The notes under the pieces were generated by a model that had not been told where the DNA came from, did not search any database, and saw only the letters and a list, made by a program, of their open reading frames with translations. Both the position numbers and the translations under genes were made by a program. From positions 1-22,537 of the forward strand of contig DBRR01000013.1 of NCBI GenBank assembly GCA_002306055.1: 22,537 bases of DNA, written 5' to 3'. The stretch's first letter is position 1, and every line of letters begins with the position of its first letter. This document shows, piece after piece, positions 14,899 through 22,537 of the stretch. Origin of the DNA: Anaerolineaceae bacterium UBA1363. GTDB taxonomy: Bacteria; Chloroflexota; Anaerolineae; Anaerolineales; Anaerolineaceae.

Positions 14899-16173
14899 AT
14901 GATTCGAAAAATTTCGTTTGTGGCGCTGTGCATCACAATCCTTGCCGGTTGTACTGCCAATCCCACACCATCCTCGCAAATTAAAAACCTCACCGGTAAG
15001 TTGGCATACGAAACCTCGCCACAGTTTACAGAAGCTGAACTGCAGCAACTTGTGGCAAGCCAGAACGAATTTGCAGGCGCGATCTTCCTACACCAGGCTG
15101 AAGCCAGAGAAAACCTGGTGATCTCGCCCTTCAGCCTCTACCAGGCGCTGAGCATGCTCTATTCCGGTGCTGCGGGTGAGACTGCCAGCGAAATGCGGCT
15201 GGCAATGCGCCTCCCTTGGGAGGACGCCCGCGTACATCGCCTGGTCAACGCGCTCAACCAGCAACTGCTCAACTCTGCCGGCTCTGAAACCGCCGATGGT
15301 CAGCCGTTTGAGCTGCAGATGGCTAACGCCCTCTGGGCGGCTAAGGAGCGGCAATACCAGCAAGCTTTCCTCGATACTCTTTCCCAAAACTACAATGCTG
15401 GATTAAAAATACTCGACTTTACTGACGCAAGTGACGCATCCAACGCCATCAACACCTGGGTCGCGGAGCAGACGGAACAGAAAATCACGCAGCTCGCCGA
15501 TCCTTCCATGTTCAGCGCGGACACAGCCCTGGCGCTGACCAATGCGGTCTATTTCAAGGCTGCCTGGCAGTATCCTTTTAATGAAGCCGCCACAACCGAC
15601 GAACCCTTCACGCTCCTGAGTGGTGAGCAGCAAAACGTGCCCACCATGCACCTGAGCGAGACGCTCAAGGTCAGCGTTACGGAGGAGCTTACCCGGGTGC
15701 AGTTGCCCTATGCCGGCGGGACGATGGTGATGGAAATCGTTATGCCCAGCCTTGACCTGTGGAACTCTCCCGAAGGTCTTGGCCAACTTTGGTCAACCCA
15801 GGCAAATTACCCTGAAATGCAACCTGTATATGTATCGCTTAGCATGCCAAAATTCCGCATCGAGACCCCAACAATGGATCTGATCCCGGCTCTCAATGCG
15901 AATGGCATGCGGCTTGCCTTCACTGATGATGCGGATTTTTCTGGTATCAGTGGTGATCAATCTCTCTATGTCAGCACCATTGCCCAAAAAGCTTTTATTG
16001 ACGTCAACGAACAGGGCACCGAAGCCTCTGCTGCAACCATTGCAGTCGTACGACAAAAATCTGCCCCGGGCGAAGAACCCCTGCAGATCACGATTGACCG
16101 TCCCTTCATCTTCCAAATCCGCGACACAGCCACCGGTGCCATCCTTTTTGTGGGCACGGTAATGCAGCCTTAA
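14899..16173 (+). CDS. Lipoprotein serpin, basic reactive centre
   Basis: Serine-protease inhibitor (suicide type), 424 residues. The signal peptide ends in the lipobox LAGC with C18, so it is expected as a lipid-anchored surface protein. The serpin fold is evident: NLVISPFSLYQALSMLYSGA, ALTNAVYFKAAW, LSMPKF, and the C-terminal DRPFIFQIRD...GAILFVGTV. The hinge EQGTEASAAT (371-380) has the small residues needed for loop insertion, so it should be inhibitory. Counting from P17 = E371 puts P1 at K387 with S388 as P1'. The loop is a few residues longer than in antitrypsin, so the exact bond is uncertain, but R385 and K387 point to trypsin-like targets. AGGAGG precedes the ATG. A second serpin follows after 78 bases. 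Confidence 0.93.
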   Translation: MIRKISFVALCITILAGCTANPTPSSQIKNLTGKLAYETSPQFTEAELQQLVASQNEFAGAIFLHQAEARENLVISPFSLYQALSMLYSGAAGETASEMRLAMRLPWEDARVHRLVNALNQQLLNSAGSETADGQPFELQMANALWAAKERQYQQAFLDTLSQNYNAGLKILDFTDASDASNAINTWVAEQTEQKITQLADPSMFSADTALALTNAVYFKAAWQYPFNEAATTDEPFTLLSGEQQNVPTMHLSETLKVSVTEELTRVQLPYAGGTMVMEIVMPSLDLWNSPEGLGQLWSTQANYPEMQPVYVSLSMPKFRIETPTMDLIPALNANGMRLAFTDDADFSGISGDQSLYVSTIAQKAFIDVNEQGTEASAATIAVVRQKSAPGEEPLQITIDRPFIFQIRDTATGAILFVGTVMQP

Positions 16174-16251
16174 GCCCGAATCGGAACAAACCGGGTGAAA
16201 TAATCGTCCAATTTTCAGCGGACCCTATATTGACCCGCAAGAGGAGAAAAA

Positions 16252-17589
16252 ATGAAAACAAGCAAAATCCTATTCAGTATCGTGATGATCAGCGCTCTCA
16301 TGCTGGGAGCCTGTGTGCCCGTGCAGAGCCCAACGGAACCCTACCCAATCGATGACTCTGAAGAACCCACGGCTGAGGTGGAAAAACCAACCGAAGTCAC
16401 TGACGCAAGCGGCAGCGTGGCATACATTGTCGATCCCCAAGCTGACCCACAAGCGGTCAAACAACTCGCCCAGTCCAATAACGGGTTTGCGCTGGCACTC
16501 TACCAGGCATTGCGCGGTGAAGAAGGCAACCTGATCTACTCGCCTTACAGCATCTTCCAGGCGCTGCTTATGACCGCTGCCGGCGCTAAAGGCGCGACTG
16601 CCAGCCAGATGGCGAGCGTTTTGGGAGTGGATCTGAACGATCCTGAAATCCACAACCTGATGAACGCTCTCAACCAGGCGCTCACAACACAACCTGAGAA
16701 TCTACAAGGCGATGCTCAACCTCTGACCTTCACGGTCGCTAATGCTGTCTGGGCTCAGAAGGACTTCCATTTTGAACAAGCCTTCCTGGACACGCTTTCA
16801 GCCAATTACAACGCCGGGCTGAAACTGGTGGACTTCAACAAACCCGAGGATGCACGCGCCCTTATCAACCTGTGGGTGGCTGCTCAAACCAATGACAAGA
16901 TCAAAGAGCTCATTCCAGAGGGCGTGCTCAATGAGATGACCCGCATGGTGCTCACAAACGCCATTTACTTCAAAGGTGCCTGGTCCAATCAGTTTGAAGA
17001 AAAAGACACCAAAGATGGCAGCTTCACGCTCATCGACGGCAGCAGCAAGACTGTGCCCTTCATGCACGGCAACTTCACCCTTTCTGCCCTGGTCAATGAC
17101 AAACTCTCCGCCGTCAGGCTGCCCTACGAGGGCGGAACCTATGCCATGGCAGCCATCATGCCCCAGGCAGACTTTGCAGAGTTCGAGGCGCAGCTGACAG
17201 CCGAGGATTTGGAACAACTTTTGTCCGATCTCCAGTCTTCTTCAGCCATGGTCGACCTGAGCATGCCAAAATTCCAGGCTGAAAGCCGCTTTGCTCTGGC
17301 TGATATACTGGCTGGGCTTGGCATGCCGGACGCTTTCGATGCCCAAAAAGCCGATTTCTCGGGCATGACTGGCAAACCTGATCTGATGATCAGCTCGGTT
17401 CTGCACCAGGCAACCATCGATGTTAACGAGGAAGGCACCGAAGCTGCCGCGGCGACCGCGGTGGCAGTGAGTGTGACCTCCATGCCCAGCCAGAGTTATA
17501 CGATCCGCCTCGACAAGCCTTTCATCTATGTGATTTACGAAACCACCACCAATGCCATCGTCTTCATGGGGCGTGTGGTGAACCCGTAA
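16252..17589 (+). CDS. Lipoprotein serpin, small/hydrophobic reactive centre
   Basis: Second serpin, 445 residues, clearly homologous to the upstream one (shared YNAGLK, LTNA.YFK.AW, LPY.GGT, LSMPKF). The signal peptide ends LGAC with C21, followed by a Pro/Glu/Thr-rich linker of about 40 residues. The hinge is a textbook EEGTEAAAAT (393-402). Counting from P17 = E393 places P1 at T409, with S410-M411 after it; no basic residue is nearby. Targets are therefore more likely elastase-, subtilisin- or chymotrypsin-like proteases, complementing the first serpin. AGAGGAG precedes the start, and a strong terminator follows. The pair most likely arose by an old tandem duplication and is co-transcribed. 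Confidence 0.94.
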   Translation: MKTSKILFSIVMISALMLGACVPVQSPTEPYPIDDSEEPTAEVEKPTEVTDASGSVAYIVDPQADPQAVKQLAQSNNGFALALYQALRGEEGNLIYSPYSIFQALLMTAAGAKGATASQMASVLGVDLNDPEIHNLMNALNQALTTQPENLQGDAQPLTFTVANAVWAQKDFHFEQAFLDTLSANYNAGLKLVDFNKPEDARALINLWVAAQTNDKIKELIPEGVLNEMTRMVLTNAIYFKGAWSNQFEEKDTKDGSFTLIDGSSKTVPFMHGNFTLSALVNDKLSAVRLPYEGGTYAMAAIMPQADFAEFEAQLTAEDLEQLLSDLQSSSAMVDLSMPKFQAESRFALADILAGLGMPDAFDAQKADFSGMTGKPDLMISSVLHQATIDVNEEGTEAAAATAVAVSVTSMPSQSYTIRLDKPFIYVIYETTTNAIVFMGRVVNP

Positions 17590-17603
17590 TTGGGATTTGC
17601 AAC

Positions 17604-17633
17604 AAAAAACTCCTGCAAATGCAGGAGTTTTTT
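17604..17633. terminator. Strong, bidirectional intrinsic terminator after the serpins
   Basis: A 13-bp perfect stem (17604-17616 with 17621-17633) has loop AAAT and core CTCCTGC/GCAGGAG. It is flanked by A6 and T6 so it works on both strands. It closes the serpin operon and could also stop minus-strand transcripts from the right. Confidence 0.93.
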
Positions 17634-17645
17634 ATTTACGTTTGC

Positions 17646-17678
17646 TTAGCCAACCATGTATGCCATGGATACTGTCCC
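17646..17678 (-). pseudogene. Isolated 3'-terminal fragment of a degV gene
   Basis: Read on the minus strand this encodes G-T-V-S-M-A-Y-M-V-G-stop, identical to the last ten residues of the intact DegV ending at 19343. Upstream of it (toward 17700) homology stops abruptly. Similarity continues six bases past the stop to 17640. The 39-base copies (17640-17678 and 19337-19375) match at 33 positions; all five coding differences are at third codon positions. It therefore derives from a functional degV reading frame, not a fresh copy of the neighbour. Confidence 0.8.
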
Positions 17679-17709
17679 CAATAAGTTTAAGGTCAAAAAT
17701 AAAAATAAT

Positions 17710-18798
17710 TTAAACTTGGCTGTCCTGAATAATCCTTGTAATTGTTGCAGATAACGCCACCCCGTCAGAATTATCAAGAATAAACGTTGGTGACTTACCT
17801 GTTTCTTTTACGATCTCTACACCGTCAGAGTAAGGGTGTAGATCAATGATCTGATTATATCGGATAGTTTTAGTTCCTTTACTGCCATTGAAAATAATTC
17901 TTTTGTTAGTGATATAGAGAGTTCCTGAATCAATCAAGGTCATGACATCTTTTGAAACTCTCTGAGTGCTAATATTTCCTAAGCGATATGAAAACCCCTT
18001 GGCAATTCTCAAACGGTAAGTGGGACCAGCATACTTTACCCCCTCTGTAACCTTTCTGTTTTCATAAAGGCTAACATCAGCCTTATAGTGGCAAAGCTCT
18101 TTTTTTTGCAGAATAATATTTGGCTCATAAACCGGAAGCTCGCCATTTTCTATATTCCAAAGCAATTGAAATTTTTTCAGCTGTTCCCTGCTTTGTCTGT
18201 CAATTGTTACATCCAAGCCCTTGCATAATCGCTCAAATTCTTCTGTTTCTTCCGGCGACACTCTGAAATCAGCAACCATCTTTGCTGAAAATTCCTCAAT
18301 GATATTCTTCCTTACCTCATTCACCACCTGTTCAGCCTCGCCAGTTGTCAAATTTAGTTGCTTAGCAAGTTGCTCAAATTCCTTGGTTTCTTCATCCTGA
18401 TATTTCTTAGTCCTGTTAAGCGTCTTGGCAACCTGCTTTTTAAACATCTCTATTGCCAGCGGTTTGTACTCTTTATCAAAGTCGCCTTCAGATATGCCTA
18501 AAATATTCTGCAGTTTCTGAACAGAGCTAAAGTCTTTATATTCATCACCCCAAACGCCTAAATGCTGGGTTAGAAAATCTTTTAGCATTTGTATCAATTC
18601 GTTTTTGTATTTTTTTGGTGCATCCTTAAGCTGATATTTATCTGCAAGTTGCTGTATCTGACCCGCTGATATCTCATCAAGAGAATTGTTTGCTAGCAGG
18701 TTGTTTACTTCTACAAGAAAATTTTCTGTCGGGATTCTTTTTAGCAGTTTATCAATGCCCTTAGGTTCAACAAGGCTTTTAGCAATAAAAGGTTTCAT
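17710..18798 (-). CDS. Helical TerB-like plus PH-like domain protein of unknown function
   Basis: 362 residues, no signal peptide or membrane span. Residues 1-100 are helical and lysine-rich. About 105-210 form two similar helical stretches (EETKEFEQLAKQLNLT and SPEETEEFERLCKGLDVT), reminiscent of the TerB fold. Residues 228-340 form a beta-rich domain with GTLYITNKRIIFNGSKGTK (292-310) and IIDLHPYSDGVEI, the pattern of bacterial PH/GRAM-like domains. I know this architecture as a recurring uncharacterised family; both domain calls are by eye. AAGGAAG lies 6 bases before the ATG. Codon use is AT-rich, unlike the serpins and degV on either side. A TATAAT on the minus strand at 18847-18842 could be its -10 box. 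It ends 32 bases from the degV fragment. Confidence 0.8.
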   Translation of the reverse strand: MKPFIAKSLVEPKGIDKLLKRIPTENFLVEVNNLLANNSLDEISAGQIQQLADKYQLKDAPKKYKNELIQMLKDFLTQHLGVWGDEYKDFSSVQKLQNILGISEGDFDKEYKPLAIEMFKKQVAKTLNRTKKYQDEETKEFEQLAKQLNLTTGEAEQVVNEVRKNIIEEFSAKMVADFRVSPEETEEFERLCKGLDVTIDRQSREQLKKFQLLWNIENGELPVYEPNIILQKKELCHYKADVSLYENRKVTEGVKYAGPTYRLRIAKGFSYRLGNISTQRVSKDVMTLIDSGTLYITNKRIIFNGSKGTKTIRYNQIIDLHPYSDGVEIVKETGKSPTFILDNSDGVALSATITRIIQDSQV

Positions 18799-18945
18799 GC
18801 GTGCTTCCTTCCCCGAACACCTACATTAAGAAATTACTCTTATTATATTATCAAAATAAAAACCCACTACTCCCAGAGAAGTAAAGGGGGCGCTCACCCT
18901 GCATGCAACCAGCGCAGGAAACAATCCCAGCGTGCCATTTAAGTT

Positions 18946-19266
18946 TTACTCAATCCATTTCTTTAGCACCCAGCCCTCTATGCCTGAGCGCTTAGCACGC
19001 AAATAACACATGGTAGCTGACAATCCTGGCTCAGATATTGTTTTACACTCAGGACTTGTTACACCGCTTGGGAGCGTAACAATATCCCCCACAGCTAACT
19101 CGCCTTTTGAGTCGCTGTCAAAACTTGGTGAATCATAAATATAGGTGGACTTTGTAACCGTCCATTCCTGCCCAGTAGTTTTGGTCGCAGTCGGCTCAGG
19201 TGTTGACTTTGGAGCACAAGCAGTAAGCATTAGCATTATTGTTAATGCCAGCATGATCTTTTTCAT
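18946..19266 (-). CDS. Small SH3-like lipoprotein
   Basis: 106 residues. The signal peptide ends in lipobox LTAC with C17, predicting a lipid-anchored surface protein. A short Pro/Thr linker (18-33) is followed by a single domain (about 36-106). It opens TKSTYIYDSPSFDS, continues GELAVGDIVTLPSG and closes EGWVLKKWIE, the typical outline of a bacterial SH3 domain. C74 and C87 could form a disulfide. GGAGG lies 4 bases before the ATG. It is upstream of and on the same strand as the TerB/PH-like gene (147-base gap), and both lie in the AT-rich segment inserted next to degV. SH3b domains often bind cell-wall peptides; a specific role here is unknown. Confidence 0.8.
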   Translation of the reverse strand: MKKIMLALTIMLMLTACAPKSTPEPTATKTTGQEWTVTKSTYIYDSPSFDSDSKGELAVGDIVTLPSGVTSPECKTISEPGLSATMCYLRAKRSGIEGWVLKKWIE

Positions 19267-19342
19267 AATTCCTCCAGAAAGTTAGGCTGTTATCTAGCTA
19301 TATCAGTCAGGAGCTGCCTTTGTAATATAAATTAGTGTTTGT

Positions 19343-20191
19343 TTATCCAACCATGTAAGCCATGGAGACCGTGCCCGGACCGACGTGGCTGCCGATGACC
19401 GGGCTGACCTCCGAGCGAATGATCTCGATTGGATTCAGCCGCTCTTTGGCGAGATTTTCCATCACGACCATGTCATCAAATGCCATGGCATGGAAAGGTG
19501 CCAGGCGAACCGGCGTGCGTCCGTCAATGCCCTTTTCAATCAGGTCCACCATGCGGTTCAGCGCTTTCTTGCGCGAAATCACACTCTCTACCAGCTCAAT
19601 TTTCCCATCCCGGATCTCCAAGATCGGCTTCAGGTTCAAGGCCGAACCGAGCAGGCGCTTGGCGGAGTTGATGCGCCCACCGCGATGCAGGTATTCGAGG
19701 GTGTCCACCGTGAAAAAGACACCAATGCGCCCATAAGCATCCTGGGCTAATTCGTGGCATTCTGTCAGGCTGGCGCCTTTTTCAGCCGCCCGCGCGACTT
19801 CCAAAACCATCAGGCTGAGCGCCATCGAAACAAGTTTCGAGTCCATCACAATCAGGTTCTCAGGGTTTCCCAATTCAGCTTTGGCCTGAACCGCCGAGTC
19901 GATCGTGGCTGAAAGACCGCTGGAGATGCTCAGGTAAAACACCTGTTTGCCAGCATCCAGTAATTTTCCAAATAATTCAATGAATTGCCCAGCCGTCGCC
20001 TGGCTGGTCGTAGCCATGCTTTTGGATTGGGCTAATTGTTGGTAAAACTCTTCGGCTTGAATGTCGACCCCATCAAGGTAGGATTTACCTTCCCAGTTGA
20101 CCGTCAGTGGTACGACTGGAATTTGATATTGATCTACATATGCCTTTGGCAGGTAAGCCGATGAATCAGTGACGATAATTACATTATTCAT
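19343..20191 (-). CDS. degV: DegV-family fatty-acid-binding protein (FakB-like)
   Basis: 282 residues, full length. DegV proteins bind a fatty acid; the FakB members present it to the kinase FakA for phosphorylation and use in lipid synthesis. The N-terminus VIIVTDSSAYLP, the TTSQ loop (61-64), SISSGLSAT (88-96), LHRGGRI with R170 and the C-terminal GSHVGPGT with H269 fit the ligand pocket of the family. ATG at 20191 is chosen over in-frame upstream ATGs at 20230 and 20209 because GAGG lies 5 bases before it and the protein then begins like other DegV. A FakA-type kinase is not in the window. The last ten codons are duplicated at 17646-17678. TTGAAC-N18-TATGCT (20255 to 20226, minus strand) is a plausible promoter. 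Confidence 0.93.
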   Translation of the reverse strand: MNNVIIVTDSSAYLPKAYVDQYQIPVVPLTVNWEGKSYLDGVDIQAEEFYQQLAQSKSMATTSQATAGQFIELFGKLLDAGKQVFYLSISSGLSATIDSAVQAKAELGNPENLIVMDSKLVSMALSLMVLEVARAAEKGASLTECHELAQDAYGRIGVFFTVDTLEYLHRGGRINSAKRLLGSALNLKPILEIRDGKIELVESVISRKKALNRMVDLIEKGIDGRTPVRLAPFHAMAFDDMVVMENLAKERLNPIEIIRSEVSPVIGSHVGPGTVSMAYMVG

Positions 20192-20225
20192 AATAGCCTC
20201 ATCAATCATAATTTCGTTAAAGTAT

Positions 20226-20348
20226 AGCATACCCGTCTTAACCCTGCGTGTTCAACCCATACGATTTAGAGTTTTCAGCGAGGTTTTGGCGTTCCCGGAT
20301 AGTTTTTGATAGGTTCAGACACCTCGCAGATGTTATCATAACGACATC
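20226..20348. promoter_or_regulatory. Divergent degV / DUF4173 intergenic region with palindrome
   Basis: On the minus strand TTGAAC (20255-20250), an 18-base spacer and TATGCT (20231-20226) form a candidate degV promoter. Toward the other gene, GATGT (20329-20333) and ACATC (20344-20348) enclose the palindrome GTTAT-C-ATAAC (20332-20342), an operator-like site. No convincing -35/-10 pair is seen for the + strand gene. Confidence 0.4.
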
Positions 20349-20402
20349 TAAACTGGTGAACCCCACCTCAAAAGGGATATTGTGGGTCTGAGAAAGGTGT
20401 TT

Positions 20403-22079
20403 ATGGAACAAACAAAAATTGAAGCCAATACGAATGTCGACGAGAAACCAATTGCCCCAACGGATATCGAAGAAAACCCTGTTCAGGTGAATGGAAAGCT
20501 GAAACGCCCATTCCCAATCCTGTTGATAGCTTTTGCAGCGGCAGTGCTGCTTGATCTGCTCTTCTTTGAAAAGTCGTGGGGTTGGCACTGGGCATTAACA
20601 GTTAATATCTACCTGGCAGCTGCTGCTATTAGTGCACGCCTGGAGGGCAAGCGGCTTCCGCCCACAAGCCTAACGCTGATCGTGCTCACCAGCCTCACTG
20701 CCTTGCTGACGGGCTTTCGGAGTGCAAGCGCCACATCCGCGGCGCTCGTCCTCGTCAGCGGCCTGGGCATGCTGTTGGTGACGGTCAGCCTGCTGAATGG
20801 GCAGTGGATGCAATTCCGCCTAAGGGTATTGATTGGAGAATTCTTCAAGCTGATCCCCTCAGGCGTGATCGGCACACCTTCTTTGATCCTGGAAGGCATC
20901 CAGCTCTCGCAGGACAACAAAGACCAAGCCCCGGAAAAAGGCAATCATGGGCTGGCAATTTTACGCGGCGTGCTGATCACCATCCCTCTCCTGCTGCTTT
21001 TTGGCTTTTTGCTGGCTTCTGCTGACACCATCTTTTCGGAGATGCTTGGTTCCGCTTTCGACTGGCTCAAATTAGATTTTTTTGATCATTTCATCCAGCA
21101 TATTTTCATTATTCTGCTGCTGACCTGGTTTGGGGCAGCGGCGCTCTGGCACGCTCTCACAAAGAGCGGAAAGCAGCTGGCGATTCAACCCGATAAACCT
21201 TTGTTCAAACCCTTTTTGGGAATGACCGAAACCAGCATTGCTCTGATCAGTCTGAATGTCCTGTTTGCTTCTTTCCTGGTGGTGCAGTTTCGCTATTTCT
21301 TCGCCGGCTCCGCGAATGTGAGCATTGACGGCTTTACCTATGCCGAGTATGCCCGCCGCGGCTTCTTCGAGCTGGTGGTTGTGGCCTTGATCGCTGGCGT
21401 TTTGTACTTTAGCTTTGCATCCTTCACCAAACGAGACACACCGGCAAAAAAACGCGCTTTTTCGGTGATGGCGGGGCTTCTGCTGGCACAAGTTGGTGTG
21501 ATGCTGATTTCAGCTTTCCAGCGCCTGCGCCTTTATGAGCAGGCTTATGGCTTCACCAGCTCGCGCCTGGCAGCCCACGTCTTCATGGTCTTCGTTGGGC
21601 TGCTTTTGCTGGCTCTGATAATCATGGAGCTGACAAATTCCTTCCGCAAGCTGGGGCTGGTGTTAGTGCTGGGCGTGCTGGCTTTTGCGCTGGTGATGGT
21701 TGGGCTCAATGAGGACTCCTTGATCGCCCAACAGAATCTGGAAAGAGCTGTGCAGGGTGAAAAACTGGATGCTGCTTACCTTGTTCACGGTCTTTCCAAC
21801 GATGCGGTACCGACCCTTTTCCGCACCATGGATGACGCGGAACTCGCTCCGGATTTGCAGGAGAAGTTGCAGTTGGTGATGGCTTGCCGTTATGCCAATT
21901 TCAAAGAGGTTTACGGGAATGCTCCCTGGCAATCCACCACTATTCCCACGCTCGTCGCTGGAAGGCTCTATCAGCAGCACGAGGAAGTTCTCAGCAGCCT
22001 TCCGCTCAACACGACCCTCAGCGAAAAAACTATAACCATAGACAGTGAGGTTATTTGGTGCTCCATAGCACCGGATTGA
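20403..22079 (+). CDS. Polytopic membrane protein, DUF4173/DUF4153-like
   Basis: 558 residues. A polar N-terminus (1-38) precedes about ten or more membrane spans up to roughly residue 430, then a soluble C-terminal part of about 125 residues. Family-like landmarks are LLLFGFLLASADTIFSEML, the VLFASFLVVQFRYFF segment followed by TYAEYARRGFFELVVVAL, and LNEDSLIAQQNLER...LDAAYLVHGLSNDAVPTL after the last span. The family has no established function. ATG at 20403 follows GAAAGGTG; a GTG at 20382 is in frame without a ribosome site. It is divergent from degV, and a hairpin follows the stop. The family assignment is from memory of the motifs. Confidence 0.82.
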   Translation: MEQTKIEANTNVDEKPIAPTDIEENPVQVNGKLKRPFPILLIAFAAAVLLDLLFFEKSWGWHWALTVNIYLAAAAISARLEGKRLPPTSLTLIVLTSLTALLTGFRSASATSAALVLVSGLGMLLVTVSLLNGQWMQFRLRVLIGEFFKLIPSGVIGTPSLILEGIQLSQDNKDQAPEKGNHGLAILRGVLITIPLLLLFGFLLASADTIFSEMLGSAFDWLKLDFFDHFIQHIFIILLLTWFGAAALWHALTKSGKQLAIQPDKPLFKPFLGMTETSIALISLNVLFASFLVVQFRYFFAGSANVSIDGFTYAEYARRGFFELVVVALIAGVLYFSFASFTKRDTPAKKRAFSVMAGLLLAQVGVMLISAFQRLRLYEQAYGFTSSRLAAHVFMVFVGLLLLALIIMELTNSFRKLGLVLVLGVLAFALVMVGLNEDSLIAQQNLERAVQGEKLDAAYLVHGLSNDAVPTLFRTMDDAELAPDLQEKLQLVMACRYANFKEVYGNAPWQSTTIPTLVAGRLYQQHEEVLSSLPLNTTLSEKTITIDSEVIWCSIAPD

Positions 22080-22118
22080 GGACGACAAGGATTTACCTGG
22101 CTAAGATCGGATATAGTT

Positions 22119-22149
22119 GGCGGAGTGCGCAAATGAGGCGCATTCCGCC
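22119..22149 (+). terminator. Hairpin after the DUF4173-like gene
   Basis: A 12-bp stem (22119-22130 with 22138-22149, one G-U pair) and 7-base loop lie 39 bases after the stop. No T-run follows, so termination is plausible but not certain. A second small hairpin (TCCGATT/AATCGGA) lies at 22177-22198. Confidence 0.55.
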
Positions 22150-22198
22150 CAAACGAATTTGAGAGCCGTGGGGTTATCCGATTGAAGAACAAATCGGA

Positions 22199-22495
22199 CA
22201 GACACAGGGGTGTTTAGACAAGTATAATTGTTTACACATTATCCGGGGTGATTATTTACAGGTTAAGGGCAGACACAGGGGTCTGCCCCTACGAAAGCAA
22301 CCTTTCGCTCAAACACCAGATGTAGGGGTAACCCACTGTGGTTACCCTATGGATTGATGCTCGATTGGCAGGCACGGGGGCTTGCCGCTACCACGATTCC
22401 CTTCTGTGCCTAATTTTTTTAAACAAATGCTCTCAGCTATATTTCTATTTGGATGAACCAAGGACTATCTGTACGGTGGGGGTTTACTCCCACCG
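22199..22495. repeat. Cluster of GTAGGG-type palindromes with different arms
   Basis: CAGACACAGGGGT occurs at 22199-22211 and 22270-22282. Four hairpins share a plan of two arms around a short centre: GGGCAGAC/GTCTGCCC (22267-22288), GGGTAACC/GGTTACCC (22326-22347), GGCAGGC/GCTTGCC with one G-U pair (22367-22386) and CGGTGGG/CCCACCG (22474-22495). The first three are bordered by CCCTAC-, GTAGGG- or GCTAC-type bases. CGAAAG/CTTTCG (22292-22307) is a further small stem. No gene is seen from 22080 to the end of the window. Confidence 0.75.
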
Positions 22496-22537
22496 AAACC
22501 AATCTGATAATTCAGCAAAGCGGATGGACCAAGGCCC

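Larger units (their letters stand above)
17679..19336. mobile_element. Candidate inserted AT-rich segment at the 3' end of degV
   Basis: The segment is bounded by the two degV-end copies. It holds two minus-strand genes. Hand counts of single 60-base lines give 33% and 40% G+C inside (17701-17760, 18421-18480) against 58% in the serpin gene (17281-17340). There is no integrase, transposase or terminal inverted repeat, so the mechanism is unproven. It may instead be the remains of a degV paralogue replaced by foreign DNA. Confidence 0.5.

Noticed and set aside
22292..22307. tRNA or other stable RNA in the terminal hairpin cluster
   Set aside because: The stems are isolated with no cloverleaf spacing or T-loop motif.

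Overview
The window is a gene-dense bacterial chromosome segment, roughly half G+C, with Shine-Dalgarno sites in front of most genes and no rRNA, tRNA or recognisable transposase. The mix of genes suggests a fermentative member of the Chloroflexota, most likely an Anaerolineae relative: glycerol/dihydroxyacetone phosphorylation, a heterodimeric ABC exporter, GH1 glucosidase, paired lipoprotein serpins, and many intergenic GTAGGG-type palindromes. That placement is an inference from gene content, not a computed one.

Left part (1-5642): a glycerol/dihydroxyacetone locus on the + strand, glpF - dhaK - dhaL - glpK - small membrane protein - dhaM. GlpF admits glycerol. GlpK phosphorylates it with ATP. 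DhaK/DhaL phosphorylate dihydroxyacetone using phosphate relayed from the PTS by the two-domain DhaM (EIIA-Man-like plus HPr-like). A long AT-rich leader, an intercistronic hairpin and an internal terminator suggest graded expression. Enzyme I, a glycerol dehydrogenase and a glycerol-3-phosphate dehydrogenase are not in the window.

Middle (5643-13191): a repeat-bearing gap, a membrane-anchored protein with two FxLYD-like domains, then a marR - ABC - ABC operon with overlapping genes and a clear sigma-70 promoter carrying an operator-like inverted repeat. The two ABC half-transporters have complementary defects, as expected of a heterodimer with one degenerate ATP site. A GH1 beta-glucosidase follows.

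Right part (13192-22537): a gap of about 790 bp full of dispersed and inverted repeats, a YdcF/ElyC-like membrane protein with unusual motif residues, and two tandem lipoprotein serpins with different reactive-centre loops. Next comes an AT-rich minus-strand pair (a TerB/PH-like protein and an SH3-type lipoprotein), then degV on the minus strand and a DUF4173-like membrane protein on the + strand. The last 450 bp is a cluster of hairpins.

The most striking structure is at 17640-19375. The last ten codons and stop of degV occur twice, once as the end of the intact gene and once as an isolated fragment about 1.7 kb away. The two copies differ only at third codon positions within those codons, and the AT-rich gene pair lies between them. 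It looks like an insertion at the 3' end of degV that brought its own replacement end.
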